Origin: CAIZGX01 sp044354975
GTDB taxonomy: Bacteria; Bacteroidota; Bacteroidia; Flavobacteriales_D; Sanyastnellaceae
Assembly (NCBI GenBank): GCA_044354975.1
Contig: JBIKZA010000011.1
Span: 1-50,768, forward strand
Direction: 5' to 3'
DNA: 50,768 nt
In this document: one piece after another, positions 23,946-32,204 of the stretch
Position numbering within the stretch: the stretch's first letter is position 1
Layout: every line of letters starts with the position of its first letter
Made by a program: the position numbers and the translations under genes
Notes under the pieces: generated by a model
What the model was told of the DNA's origin: nothing
The model's input: only the letters and a program-made list of their open reading frames with translations
Database searches by the model: none

Positions 23946-25214
23946 ATGCTTCAAGTACCCTATTTAAGAGAGAACACAGAGAAAGCGCTTAGCGGTTTAG
24001 CCAAGCGTAACAAAGATTTTTCAGCAACCGTTGAATCTATTATTTCAGTAGACGAATCGCGTCGTAAACTTCAAAACGAACTCGACAATCTTTTGGCCGA
24101 GTCGAATAAAATTTCGAAGGTCATTGGCGATCTTTTCAAGGAAGGAAAAAGAGAAGAAGCCGATGAGATGAAGGTTCGCACCACCGAGATTAAAGAAGAA
24201 TGCAAAGGCGTTGAAACAAACCTTTCTCAACTCGAGGAAGAGTTGAAGCAACTGCTCTACCTCGTTCCAAACGTTCCGCACGAAAGTGTTGTTTTTGGAA
24301 AAGGCGCTGAAGAAAACGAAGTGGTCTACTCTTCCGGAGAAATCACTGCGTTGGGAGAAAGCAAATTGCCGCACTGGGAACTGTGCGAAAAACACAAGCT
24401 CATCGATTTCGAATTGGGTGTTAAAATTACAGGCGCCGGCTTCCCCGTTTACATTGGAAAAGGAGCAAGACTTCAAAGAGCGTTGATTAATTTCTTTTTG
24501 GAAGAAGCCATGAAGGCTGGTTATACCGAACACCAAGTTCCTCACCTCGTGAATGAGGCCAGCGGATATGGCACAGGACAGCTTCCTGATAAAGAAGGAC
24601 AGATGTATCACGTGGGAGTGGACGACTTGTATTTGATCCCTACGGCGGAAGTTCCATTAACGAATTTATATCGCGATGTTTTATTGAAGGAAGAACAACT
24701 TCCGATCAAGTTAACCGGCTACACCCCTTGCTTCCGCAGAGAAGCAGGAAGCTACGGAAAAGATGTCCGCGGATTGAACCGCTTGCATCAGTTCGACAAA
24801 GTTGAAATCGTTCAATTGTCGAAACAAGAAGACAGCTATGCCCTTTTAGAAGACATGGTGAACCATGTAAAAGGACTTTTAAATAAATTGGAATTGCCTT
24901 TCCGTATTCTTCGTCTTTGCGGCGGGGATATGGGTTTCACTTCTTCGCTTACCTTCGACTTCGAGGTGTATTCTGCTGCGCAAGAGCGTTGGTTAGAAGT
25001 AAGCTCTACTTCCAACTTCGAAACGTTTCAAGCTAATCGTTTGAAATGTCGTTACAAAGGCGCAGACGGCAAAACACAGCTTGTGCATACACTAAACGGC
25101 AGTGCGCTTGCGTTACCTCGCATAGTGGCTGCATTGTTGGAAAATCATCAAGATGAAAATGGTGTTAGGATACCTCAAGCTCTTGTACCTTACTGCGGAT
25201 TTGAACGAATTTAA
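23946..25214 (+). CDS. serS: Seryl-tRNA synthetase
   Basis: A class II synthetase of 422 residues. It has an N-terminal helical arm (about 25-110, charged and coiled-coil-like) that binds the long variable arm of tRNA-Ser. The catalytic core shows TAEVPLTNLY, motif 2 (CFRREAGSYGKDVRGLNRLHQF) and motif 3 (LNGSALALPRIVAALLE). The length is normal. No good promoter was found right before it (TAACTTCG at 23934-23941 is too close for a normal leader). Expression by read-through past the terminator hairpin, or leaderless transcription, are both possible. Confidence 0.97.
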   Translation: MLQVPYLRENTEKALSGLAKRNKDFSATVESIISVDESRRKLQNELDNLLAESNKISKVIGDLFKEGKREEADEMKVRTTEIKEECKGVETNLSQLEEELKQLLYLVPNVPHESVVFGKGAEENEVVYSSGEITALGESKLPHWELCEKHKLIDFELGVKITGAGFPVYIGKGARLQRALINFFLEEAMKAGYTEHQVPHLVNEASGYGTGQLPDKEGQMYHVGVDDLYLIPTAEVPLTNLYRDVLLKEEQLPIKLTGYTPCFRREAGSYGKDVRGLNRLHQFDKVEIVQLSKQEDSYALLEDMVNHVKGLLNKLELPFRILRLCGGDMGFTSSLTFDFEVYSAAQERWLEVSSTSNFETFQANRLKCRYKGADGKTQLVHTLNGSALALPRIVAALLENHQDENGVRIPQALVPYCGFERI

Positions 25215-25223
25215 TTTTTGAAT

Positions 25224-25796
25224 ATGCGCATACTTTACCTCTTCATGGCATCTGCACTTCTGCTTTCCATGCATTCGTGTACCCCACCAGATAGAACAGA
25301 ATATGTCAAACAAATCGATTCCATTTCGAGCGTATTGGAGAATGCAGCAGGTCCTTACGAAAAGCTTAATCTCGATGAGCTTCAAGCTAAGGTAGACACG
25401 GTGAATAAGCACCTCGATTTCATTCATGACAATTACAAGGGCGACATGAAGAAGAGTATTGCGTTTGAATTGGTTTCTTACCGAACTATCCGCAAGATCA
25501 TTCCTGAATTCGAAAAACGCCGAGAGACAATTGCAAACGGACTATCTGTTTCGAGAGAACAGCTCACCTCCCTTAAAAAAGCATTGAGCGAAAATGCCAC
25601 GCACGATGCGGTTGGAAATGAAATCAACGACGAATATTTAAAGAAACAAATTCAACAAGAAAAAACCATCAATGCTTCATTGGTGAAGGAAATTGAATTC
25701 GTTGTTCAAAAATCTGATTCCATTGACAACCGATTTGCTCGCTATTACACCCAAGTGAAATTCTGGTGCGACAGCATTGCAGCCTCTTCAAAATAA
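25224..25796 (+). CDS. Putative lipoprotein, helical, unknown function
   Basis: 190 residues from the ATG at 25224. A hydrophobic N-terminus ends with SMHSC, a plausible lipoprotein cysteine, then a polar, strongly helical chain (for example DSISSVLENAA, ELQAKVDTVNKHLDF). No domain was recognised. It starts nine bases after serS and ends three bases before the TPR protein gene, so it probably forms a unit with the latter. A role in the envelope, with the TPR protein, is inference. Confidence 0.6.
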   Translation: MRILYLFMASALLLSMHSCTPPDRTEYVKQIDSISSVLENAAGPYEKLNLDELQAKVDTVNKHLDFIHDNYKGDMKKSIAFELVSYRTIRKIIPEFEKRRETIANGLSVSREQLTSLKKALSENATHDAVGNEINDEYLKKQIQQEKTINASLVKEIEFVVQKSDSIDNRFARYYTQVKFWCDSIAASSK

Positions 25797-25799
25797 AAT

Positions 25800-27605
25800 A
25801 TGAAAAAGCTCTGGCTCATAGCACTTTTAATTCTAGCTACCGAATGTTCATTCGGTCAGCGCGACTTTGAAATTGCAGAGCAGTATTTCTTTGACGGTAA
25901 ATTCACCGAAGCGAAGATGTATTACGAGAAGCTTTCGAAAGAGGGATTCGAGAATGAGATTTTCGAAAATTACAAAACAACCCTGATTGAGTTAAACCTT
26001 GAAAAAGAGGCAGAAACCCTTATCAAAAGGAGGTTGAAGCAAACCAAAGACGTTACTTTAAATGTTGATTTGGGAAATTTGTACTCGCATTTCAAGCACG
26101 ACAAAAATGCTGCAGATGCCTACCAAACCGCTTTGGATAAAACCGCCGCTTTCAGGATGCCTATTCTCGAGTTGGGACAGAAATTTTTAGAAGTCAACTT
26201 GTATGCTTGGGCTTTGAAGACCTATGAAAAAGGGAAAACACTAGGCAAAGACGGATACACTTATTCCTTTGAAATTGCAGGAGTGCAGGGATCACTAGGG
26301 AATTTTCAAGGCATGTGCGAAGCTTATATGGACATCTTAAAAGAAGAGCCATCTTATCTCGGACAAGTGGAAACTTCGCTCATGCAGCTCGTAGATTTTC
26401 AAGACGACGACGTACGTTGCAACGATTTGAAATCACTGGTTTTAAAGCGTATTCAAATTGAACCAAGCACAATAATTTACTCGGAATTTTTGGCTTGGTT
26501 TCTCATGCAACGTCGCGATTTCAACGGGGCATTCATTCAACTGAACGCACTCGACAAACGCAACAATGAAAACGGAAACCGTCTGATGAATCTGGCCATT
26601 CAGGCAGGGAACAACGAAGAATACAGCGTAGCGAACAAATGTTACAGCGCCGTAATTGCAAAAGGCAAAGCATCTGTTTTCTTCCAGCAAGCAAGCGTTA
26701 AAAAACTTCAAACATTAAGTCTTCTTTTGAAACAAAATGAATTCACAACGAACGAAGAATTTACAGCCTTAGACACCGAATATGCCACCATTCAAAATGA
26801 CATTGTTCAAGCGAACGAATTGGCCATTTTGAAAAAAGATTGGGCCCACCTCAAGACTTTCTACCTCAACAATTCAAAAGACGCCGAAGTACTTCTGAAA
26901 GAAGCATTGGCGTTAGGTGGTGTAAACGGAAAGACCCTTGCAGAGATTAAACTCGAGCTAGGCGATGTGCTTCTCTTTCAAAATAAAATATGGGAGGCTT
27001 CCCTACTCTTTTCACAAATTGAATTAGACTTCAAAGATGATGTACTCGGTCATGAAGCGAAATTTCGCAACGCTAAAATTTCATTCTACACGGGAGATTT
27101 CGAATGGGCACAAGGACAATTAGATGTGTTGAAGGCTTCGACATCGAAACTAATTTCGAACAACGCCTTGCAGCTTTCACTGCTCATTACCGACAACTTC
27201 AACATGGATACTATTCCGCTGCCTATGATGCAGTATGCACGTGCTGAATTACTCGCTTACCAAAATCAGTTTGTGCTTGCTTTCCAAACGCTAGACAGCA
27301 TAACCTCAGTGTTTCCTGGACATTCACTTACCGATGAGATTTTATTTACGAAGGCAAACATTTACCGCAAGCAAGGAGATTTTGAAAAAGCAATTCAACT
27401 CTACACGGAATTGGTTAACATTCATTTCGAAGGAATATATGCCGACGATGCCTTATTCGCCTTAGCCGAAATAGAAGAAAAGCATTTCAAAGATTTAGCA
27501 AAGGCCCAAACGCACTACGAGCGCCTACTGAACGACTTCCCTGGAAGTTTGTTCGTCATGGATGCCCGAAAACGTTACAGAGCTTTAAAGGGAGAAGTGC
27601 AATAG
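25800..27605 (+). CDS. Exported tetratricopeptide-repeat protein
   Basis: 601 residues: signal peptide (1-19, SFGQ) followed by TPR-like helical pairs across the chain. Clear units are AEQYFFDGKFTEAKMYYEKL, the ANIYRKQGDFEKAIQLYTELV stretch and ALFALAEIEEKHFKDLAKAQTHYERLL; the final one has the length seen in outer-membrane assembly TPR proteins. No catalytic motif is present. It most likely acts as a periplasmic scaffold. The adjacent upstream lipoprotein may be its partner, which is inferred from spacing only. Confidence 0.75.
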   Translation: MKKLWLIALLILATECSFGQRDFEIAEQYFFDGKFTEAKMYYEKLSKEGFENEIFENYKTTLIELNLEKEAETLIKRRLKQTKDVTLNVDLGNLYSHFKHDKNAADAYQTALDKTAAFRMPILELGQKFLEVNLYAWALKTYEKGKTLGKDGYTYSFEIAGVQGSLGNFQGMCEAYMDILKEEPSYLGQVETSLMQLVDFQDDDVRCNDLKSLVLKRIQIEPSTIIYSEFLAWFLMQRRDFNGAFIQLNALDKRNNENGNRLMNLAIQAGNNEEYSVANKCYSAVIAKGKASVFFQQASVKKLQTLSLLLKQNEFTTNEEFTALDTEYATIQNDIVQANELAILKKDWAHLKTFYLNNSKDAEVLLKEALALGGVNGKTLAEIKLELGDVLLFQNKIWEASLLFSQIELDFKDDVLGHEAKFRNAKISFYTGDFEWAQGQLDVLKASTSKLISNNALQLSLLITDNFNMDTIPLPMMQYARAELLAYQNQFVLAFQTLDSITSVFPGHSLTDEILFTKANIYRKQGDFEKAIQLYTELVNIHFEGIYADDALFALAEIEEKHFKDLAKAQTHYERLLNDFPGSLFVMDARKRYRALKGEVQ

Positions 27606-27613
27606 CAAAATAC

Positions 27614-27621
27614 TATATTTG
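27614..27621 (+). promoter_or_regulatory. Putative -7 element of the 3-hydroxyacyl-CoA dehydrogenase gene
   Basis: TATATTTG is an exact match to TAnnTTTG, 16 bases before the ATG at 27637. No TTG was found at the expected -33 distance, so the promoter is weaker or depends on a regulator. Confidence 0.45.
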
Positions 27622-27636
27622 CAAAAATTTGTTTCA

Positions 27637-28527
27637 ATGAAAAACATTGCAGTTATCGGTGCTGGCACCATGGGAAATGGCATCGCGCACGTGTTCGCAC
27701 AAAACGGATTCACCGTTCAATTGATCGACTTGAATGAAGCGCAATTGGAAAAAGCAGTCGCTACCATTTCTAAAAACTTAGATCGTCAAGTTGCAAAAGG
27801 CTCTTTAACGGAAGAACAAAAGGCACAAACCCTTGCAAACCTTTCCATTTCCAACTCTATTGAAACAGGTGTTGCAAACGCAGAGCTCGTTGTTGAAGCG
27901 GCTACTGAAAACGTTGATCTTAAGCTGAAAATATTTCAAACACTCGACGCGAACGCACCAGCGGATTGCATCCTAGCTTCCAATACATCTTCAATAAGCA
28001 TAACTAAAATTGCTTCGGTAACCAACAGACCTTCACAAGTGATCGGTATGCATTTCATGAATCCAGTGCCTGTTATGAAGCTCGTTGAAGTGATTCGCGG
28101 ATATAGCACTTCAAACGAAGTGAACGATAAGGTTTTTGAAATTTCAAAACAACTCGGAAAAGTTCCGGTTGAAGTGAACGACTACCCTGGATTCGTGGCC
28201 AATCGCATTCTTATGCCCATGATCAACGAAGCCATCTATACTTTGTATGAAGGCGTTGCTGGTGTGGAAGAAATTGATACGGTTATGAAATTGGGAATGG
28301 GTCACCCCATGGGTCCTCTTCGTTTGGCCGATTTCATTGGATTAGATGTATGCTTAGCAATTCTTCGTGTTATGCACGATGGATTCGGAAATCCGAAATA
28401 CGCGCCGTGTCCTTTATTAGTGAACATGGTTGCCGCGAAAAAATTAGGCGATAAATCTGGAGAAGGTTTTTATATTTTGAATAGAGAAACGAAAGAGACA
28501 ACTGTTTCACCTACGTTTTCAAAATAA
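27637..28527 (+). CDS. 3-hydroxyacyl-CoA dehydrogenase (3-hydroxybutyryl-CoA type)
   Basis: 296 residues from the ATG at 27637, with the NAD loop GAGTMGNGIA (8-17) and the segments ASNTSSISIT, GMHFMNPVPVMKLVEVI (catalytic His) and YPGFVANRILMPMINEA. It oxidises 3-hydroxyacyl-CoA to 3-oxoacyl-CoA in beta-oxidation or ketogenic/aromatic pathways. It could serve lysine or phenylacetate breakdown along with gcdH and paa genes in this window (the PaaH role), but the sequence does not fix the substrate. Confidence 0.93.
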   Translation: MKNIAVIGAGTMGNGIAHVFAQNGFTVQLIDLNEAQLEKAVATISKNLDRQVAKGSLTEEQKAQTLANLSISNSIETGVANAELVVEAATENVDLKLKIFQTLDANAPADCILASNTSSISITKIASVTNRPSQVIGMHFMNPVPVMKLVEVIRGYSTSNEVNDKVFEISKQLGKVPVEVNDYPGFVANRILMPMINEAIYTLYEGVAGVEEIDTVMKLGMGHPMGPLRLADFIGLDVCLAILRVMHDGFGNPKYAPCPLLVNMVAAKKLGDKSGEGFYILNRETKETTVSPTFSK

Positions 28528-28533
28528 TTCAAG

Positions 28534-29454
28534 GTGAAAATTCATCACGACTTTTCTTCATTCAAGGAAGTTAAAAATCCCGTTTTAACTATCGGCACGT
28601 TCGATGGTGTTCACTTGGGACATCAAGCCTTGCTTGCGCGCATGAGCGAGCTTGCAAAGGAAGTCAATGGAGAAACGGTTGTGCTTACATTTTCCCCACA
28701 TCCTCGAACAGTTCTCTTTCCTGAAGACCACGGCATTCAATTGCTTTCAGACACTAACGAAAAAAGACAATTCCTTTCAGATTGCGGAGTAAATCATCTG
28801 GTTGAATTTCCATTCACCATGGAATTCGCAAAAAAATCGGCGTTCGAATATGTGCGCGATTTATTGGTTGTTGGAATGAATGTGCACACCGCAATCGTTG
28901 GATACGACCACCGCTTCGGAAGAAACCGTGAAGGGGACTTTCAGAAATTGTTGGAGTACGCAGATCTGTTTCAATTTCATGTTGAAGAAATTCCTGCGCA
29001 ACTCGTTAACGAAAGCGAAGTGAGTTCAACAAAAATTCGAAACGCCATTGCTATCGGCGATGTATCATTCGCAAAAGAAGCAACAGGAAGAAACTACATG
29101 CTTTTTGGAACTGTTGTGCACGGAAAGGGCAACGGTCAGAAAATTGGTTTTCCAACAGCAAACATAAAAATTTCAGATCCGCTGAAACTTATTCCCGCAA
29201 ACGGAGTCTATGTAGTAGAAACCAACATTAACGGAATAAACTACCGCGGAGCCATGAACATTGGAACACGACCTACTTTTGAATTGAACGGACAACGTTC
29301 GTTGGAAGTACACGTGATTGGGTTTCACAACAGCCTCTACGAGCAACCTCTGCAAGTGTCGTTTATTCGAAAGCTTCGCGACGAACAAAATTTTGGTTCA
29401 ATAGATGCGTTGAAAGAACAACTTGCAAAAGACATTGCCAATGCGATTCGCTAA
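28534..29454 (+). CDS. ribF: Bifunctional riboflavin kinase/FAD synthetase
   Basis: 306 residues starting with GTG, six bases after the previous stop. The N-terminal nucleotidyltransferase domain shows GTFDGVHLGHQAL and SPHPR, VGYDHRFGRNREGDF, and SSTKIRNAI. The C-terminal flavokinase domain has GKGNGQKIGFPTANI and GAMNIGTRPTF. Together they turn riboflavin into FMN and FAD. The length is normal. The end overlaps the start of the LRR gene by 14 bases. Confidence 0.95.
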   Translation: MKIHHDFSSFKEVKNPVLTIGTFDGVHLGHQALLARMSELAKEVNGETVVLTFSPHPRTVLFPEDHGIQLLSDTNEKRQFLSDCGVNHLVEFPFTMEFAKKSAFEYVRDLLVVGMNVHTAIVGYDHRFGRNREGDFQKLLEYADLFQFHVEEIPAQLVNESEVSSTKIRNAIAIGDVSFAKEATGRNYMLFGTVVHGKGNGQKIGFPTANIKISDPLKLIPANGVYVVETNINGINYRGAMNIGTRPTFELNGQRSLEVHVIGFHNSLYEQPLQVSFIRKLRDEQNFGSIDALKEQLAKDIANAIR

Positions 29455-30061
29455 AACAACACTTTTCTTTTTTGTTTTTTCATTCAACTTTATCGTTGAC
29501 TCGCATGCGCAGTTAATCTCTTGGGATAAAATAGACACGTGTAAAATTTACACGGATCTGAATCAGGCGTTGAAGGAACCAAGCAAAGTATATCGCCTTC
29601 ACCTTAACCGAAAAAAGTTCACTGAAATTCCACAAGAAATATTTTTGCTTTCCAACTTGAACGACCTTCAACTCGATCGCAACAAGATTAAAACCCTTCC
29701 AACCAAAATTAACGAGCTTCCCTTTTTGCAGCGATTAAGTATCAATGAAAATGTGATTGACTCTATGCCTCCATCACTTTTCAATTTGAAAAATTTAAGG
29801 GTGCTCGAATTGGGAGATAACTTTATCAGTACCCTCCCCGATGAGATTGAAAAATTACAAGAGCTGCGCATTTTAGCGCTGTGGGACAACCCCATCGACT
29901 ATTATCCGAATGCATTAGGATCATTGAAAAACCTTACGCATCTCGATTTTCTTCACAACCAAATGAGCTACGGAACGCAAGACCGCGTTCTTCAAATGAT
30001 TGACCCGAAGAAAACCAAAGTGTATTTCTCTTCACCTTGCGCCTGCGAAGACGGACATTAA
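29441..30061 (+). CDS. Exported leucine-rich-repeat protein
   Basis: 206 residues from the ATG at 29441 (inside the end of ribF). It has a signal peptide (to about 24, DSHAQ) followed by about five LRR units of roughly 23 residues: RLHLNRKKFTEIPQEI, LNDLQLDRNKIKTLPTKI, LQRLSINENVIDSMPPSL, LRVLELGDNFISTLPDEI and LRILALWDNPIDYYPNAL. A C-terminal CACEDGH tail follows. These are typical protein-binding repeats, so a periplasmic or envelope binding role is likely. It has no T9SS tail. Confidence 0.8.
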   Translation: MRFAKTTLFFFVFSFNFIVDSHAQLISWDKIDTCKIYTDLNQALKEPSKVYRLHLNRKKFTEIPQEIFLLSNLNDLQLDRNKIKTLPTKINELPFLQRLSINENVIDSMPPSLFNLKNLRVLELGDNFISTLPDEIEKLQELRILALWDNPIDYYPNALGSLKNLTHLDFLHNQMSYGTQDRVLQMIDPKKTKVYFSSPCACEDGH

Positions 30062-30064
30062 AAA

Positions 30065-31141
30065 TTATACTTTATCGAAGTCGATAACGACAATATCTGA
30101 AACGGGTTCACACTGACAAGTCAGCACGAATCCTGCGTTCACTTCACCCGGTTCTAAAGCGTAATTCAATTTCATATCTACCTCACCTTCTTTCACGTGC
30201 GCGCGACAGGTGCAACACATACCGCCTTTGCATGAAAAAGGAATATCCAAACCGGCACGCTGCGCAGCATCGAGAATCATTTCTCCCGTTTTCGGCATTT
30301 TGAACTGCGTATAATTACCGTCGAAAATAACAGTTACATCTGCCTGTCCTTCCAACACAACTTCCTTCTTCACAACAGGAGGTGCTTGCTTGGCTTGGCC
30401 TGGAGAAGCGAACAATTCGAAATGAACATTCTCTGGGGCCATTCCCTTCGACAAATAAAAATCTTTCACCGCGCGAATCATCGGTTCCGGTCCGCAAACA
30501 AAAACTTCTGAAACAGTATCTATCGGAATAAAACGCTGCGTATATCCTTCAATCTTTTCCGCATCTATTCTCCCGTGAAAAAGAGCAATGTCATTCGGCT
30601 CACCGCTTAAGACATGAAACACACGGAAACGTCCGAGGTATATGTCCTTCATGTCTTCAATTAAATCGCGAAATATTATTCCACTGAAATGTCTGTTTCC
30701 GTATATCAAACTCACTTCCGCCTCTGCGTTATTTTGAAGTAATGTGCGTGCAATCGAAAGCATGGGGGTAATTCCACTTCCAGCCGCATACAAGACCACG
30801 TGCGTCTTTCCATCTATATTATTCGGGGTGAAATGACCCATAGGGTTCATCACCTGCATTTCCATTCCTGCCTTCACCTCAGAGGTTGCCCATGTGGAAA
30901 ATACTCCCCCGTCGACGCGCTTGATTGCCACGCGCAATTCACCGTCGTTTGTTCCGCTGCAAATCGAATAAGATCTGCGAAGATCTTCACCATTTATACT
31001 CGCCCGAAGTGTTAGGTATTGTCCCGGTTTGAAGGCATAGCGCTCCATCAAATCCGAAGGAACATTAAACGCAATAGAAACACTATCGGCGGTTTCCTGA
31101 CGAACGTCTGAAACGATTAAGGCGGAAAAGGTTGGTCTCAT
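30065..31141 (-). CDS. paaE: Phenylacetyl-CoA epoxidase reductase subunit PaaE
   Basis: 358 residues from the ATG at 31141. It has a ferredoxin-NADP reductase-like half with the FAD motif RRSYSICS, NAD-site YAAGSGITPMLS and CGPEPM, then a 2Fe-2S ferredoxin domain at the C-terminus with CKGGMCCTC and a fourth Cys in LTCQC. PaaE passes electrons from NADPH to the PaaABC epoxidase. The frame extends upstream by 78 codons with an unrelated hydrophobic stretch and was trimmed. It is divergent from paaA, with an exact -7 box upstream. Confidence 0.9.
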   Translation of the reverse strand: MRPTFSALIVSDVRQETADSVSIAFNVPSDLMERYAFKPGQYLTLRASINGEDLRRSYSICSGTNDGELRVAIKRVDGGVFSTWATSEVKAGMEMQVMNPMGHFTPNNIDGKTHVVLYAAGSGITPMLSIARTLLQNNAEAEVSLIYGNRHFSGIIFRDLIEDMKDIYLGRFRVFHVLSGEPNDIALFHGRIDAEKIEGYTQRFIPIDTVSEVFVCGPEPMIRAVKDFYLSKGMAPENVHFELFASPGQAKQAPPVVKKEVVLEGQADVTVIFDGNYTQFKMPKTGEMILDAAQRAGLDIPFSCKGGMCCTCRAHVKEGEVDMKLNYALEPGEVNAGFVLTCQCEPVSDIVVIDFDKV

Positions 31142-31154
31142 AATATTGAAAAGG

Positions 31155-31162
31155 CAAAAATA
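31155..31162 (-). promoter_or_regulatory. Putative -7 element of paaE
   Basis: On the minus strand TATTTTTG (31162-31155) matches TAnnTTTG and lies 13 bases before the paaE ATG. No clear -33 TTG was seen. Confidence 0.5.
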
Positions 31163-31233
31163 GGCCAACGACGTTCTGAATAAGAATTTTTCACCGCTGA
31201 TATTTGTAATGATTATGTTTAAGGTGAATGAAC

Positions 31234-31241
31234 TAAATTTG
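31234..31241 (+). promoter_or_regulatory. Putative -7 element of paaA
   Basis: TAAATTTG matches TAnnTTTG exactly, but ends only five bases before the first ATG of paaA (31247) and eleven before the second (31253). The transcript would be almost leaderless, or the second ATG is used. Confidence 0.5.
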
Positions 31242-31246
31242 TGCTT

Positions 31247-32194
31247 ATGGAAATGGAAATCGCTCTTCAAAAATTTCAGCAATACATAGATGCTGAAAAT
31301 AAAATCGAAGCAAAAGATTGGATGCCCGAAGGCTACCGCAAGACGCTTATTCGTCAGATTGGGCAGCACGCGCACAGCGAAATCATAGGGATGCTTCCTG
31401 AAGGAAATTGGATTACCCGCGCCCCATCACTTCGTCGTAAAGCCATTTTGTTAGCGAAAGTTCAAGACGAAGCCGGACACGGTTTGTACTTGTATTGCGC
31501 AGCAGAAACAATGGGTGTTGATAGAGATACCATGACAGAAGAAATGCTTTCAGGAAAAGCGAAGTACTCTTCCATTTTCAATTACCCAACTACTTCATGG
31601 GCCGACATTGGTGCTATTGGTTGGTTGGTAGATGGCGCAGCTATTGTGAATCAAGTTTCGTTGCAACGCACGAGCTACGGACCATATAGCAGAGCACTCA
31701 TTCGCATTTGTAAAGAAGAGAGCTTTCACCAAAGACAAGGATATGAAATTTGCATTGCGCTTTCGAAAGGAACTGCAGAGCAAAAGAAAATGTTACAAGA
31801 TGCCTTCAATCGTTTCTGGTGGCCCGCGTTAATGATGTTTGGTCCGTCTGACAAAGACTCTGCGCACAGCAGTCAGAATATGATTTGGAAAATCAAACGT
31901 CATTCGAACGACGACATGCGTCAGAAGTTTGTAGACATGACTGTTGCTCAAGCGGAATACTTAGGATTAACGATTCCTGATCCAGATTTAAAATGGAATG
32001 AAGAAACGGGGCATTACGAATTCGGTGAAATCGATTGGACCGAATTCAACGAGGTGGTGAAAGGAAACGGACCGTGCAACAAAGAGCGTATTGCTGCGAA
32101 GCAAAAAGCTTGGAGCGAAGGCGCCTGGGTTCGTGAAGCGGCGGTGGCTTATGCTGAAAAGCAAAAAGAAAAAGCCGCACAGAGTGCAGCTTAA
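31247..32194 (+). CDS. paaA: Phenylacetyl-CoA epoxidase catalytic subunit PaaA
   Basis: About 315 residues, a ferritin-like diiron protein that forms the ring epoxide of phenylacetyl-CoA. Segments HSEIIGMLPEGNWITRAPSL, LLAKVQDEAGHGLYLYCAAET (E-x2-H iron ligands) and CKEESFHQRQGYE (second E-x2-H) are diagnostic. ATGs at 31247 and 31253 are both possible starts. PaaA normally works with PaaB, PaaC, PaaD and PaaE, encoded in a row. Here only paaE is adjacent, divergent. The next gene, convergent, is unrelated. Confidence 0.95.
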   Translation: MEMEIALQKFQQYIDAENKIEAKDWMPEGYRKTLIRQIGQHAHSEIIGMLPEGNWITRAPSLRRKAILLAKVQDEAGHGLYLYCAAETMGVDRDTMTEEMLSGKAKYSSIFNYPTTSWADIGAIGWLVDGAAIVNQVSLQRTSYGPYSRALIRICKEESFHQRQGYEICIALSKGTAEQKKMLQDAFNRFWWPALMMFGPSDKDSAHSSQNMIWKIKRHSNDDMRQKFVDMTVAQAEYLGLTIPDPDLKWNEETGHYEFGEIDWTEFNEVVKGNGPCNKERIAAKQKAWSEGAWVREAAVAYAEKQKEKAAQSAA

Positions 32195-32204
32195 TTCTTA
32201 ATTA

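Noticed and set aside
24045..24611. Minus-strand open frame of 188 codons opposite serS
   Set aside because: Fully antisense to the strongly conserved serS core and low in complexity (Phe-rich), as expected for the mirror of a Lys/Glu-rich coiled coil.
31142..31375. Upstream extension of paaE to 31375
   Set aside because: It runs antisense into paaA and adds 78 residues without family match; the FAD domain begins after the ATG at 31141.
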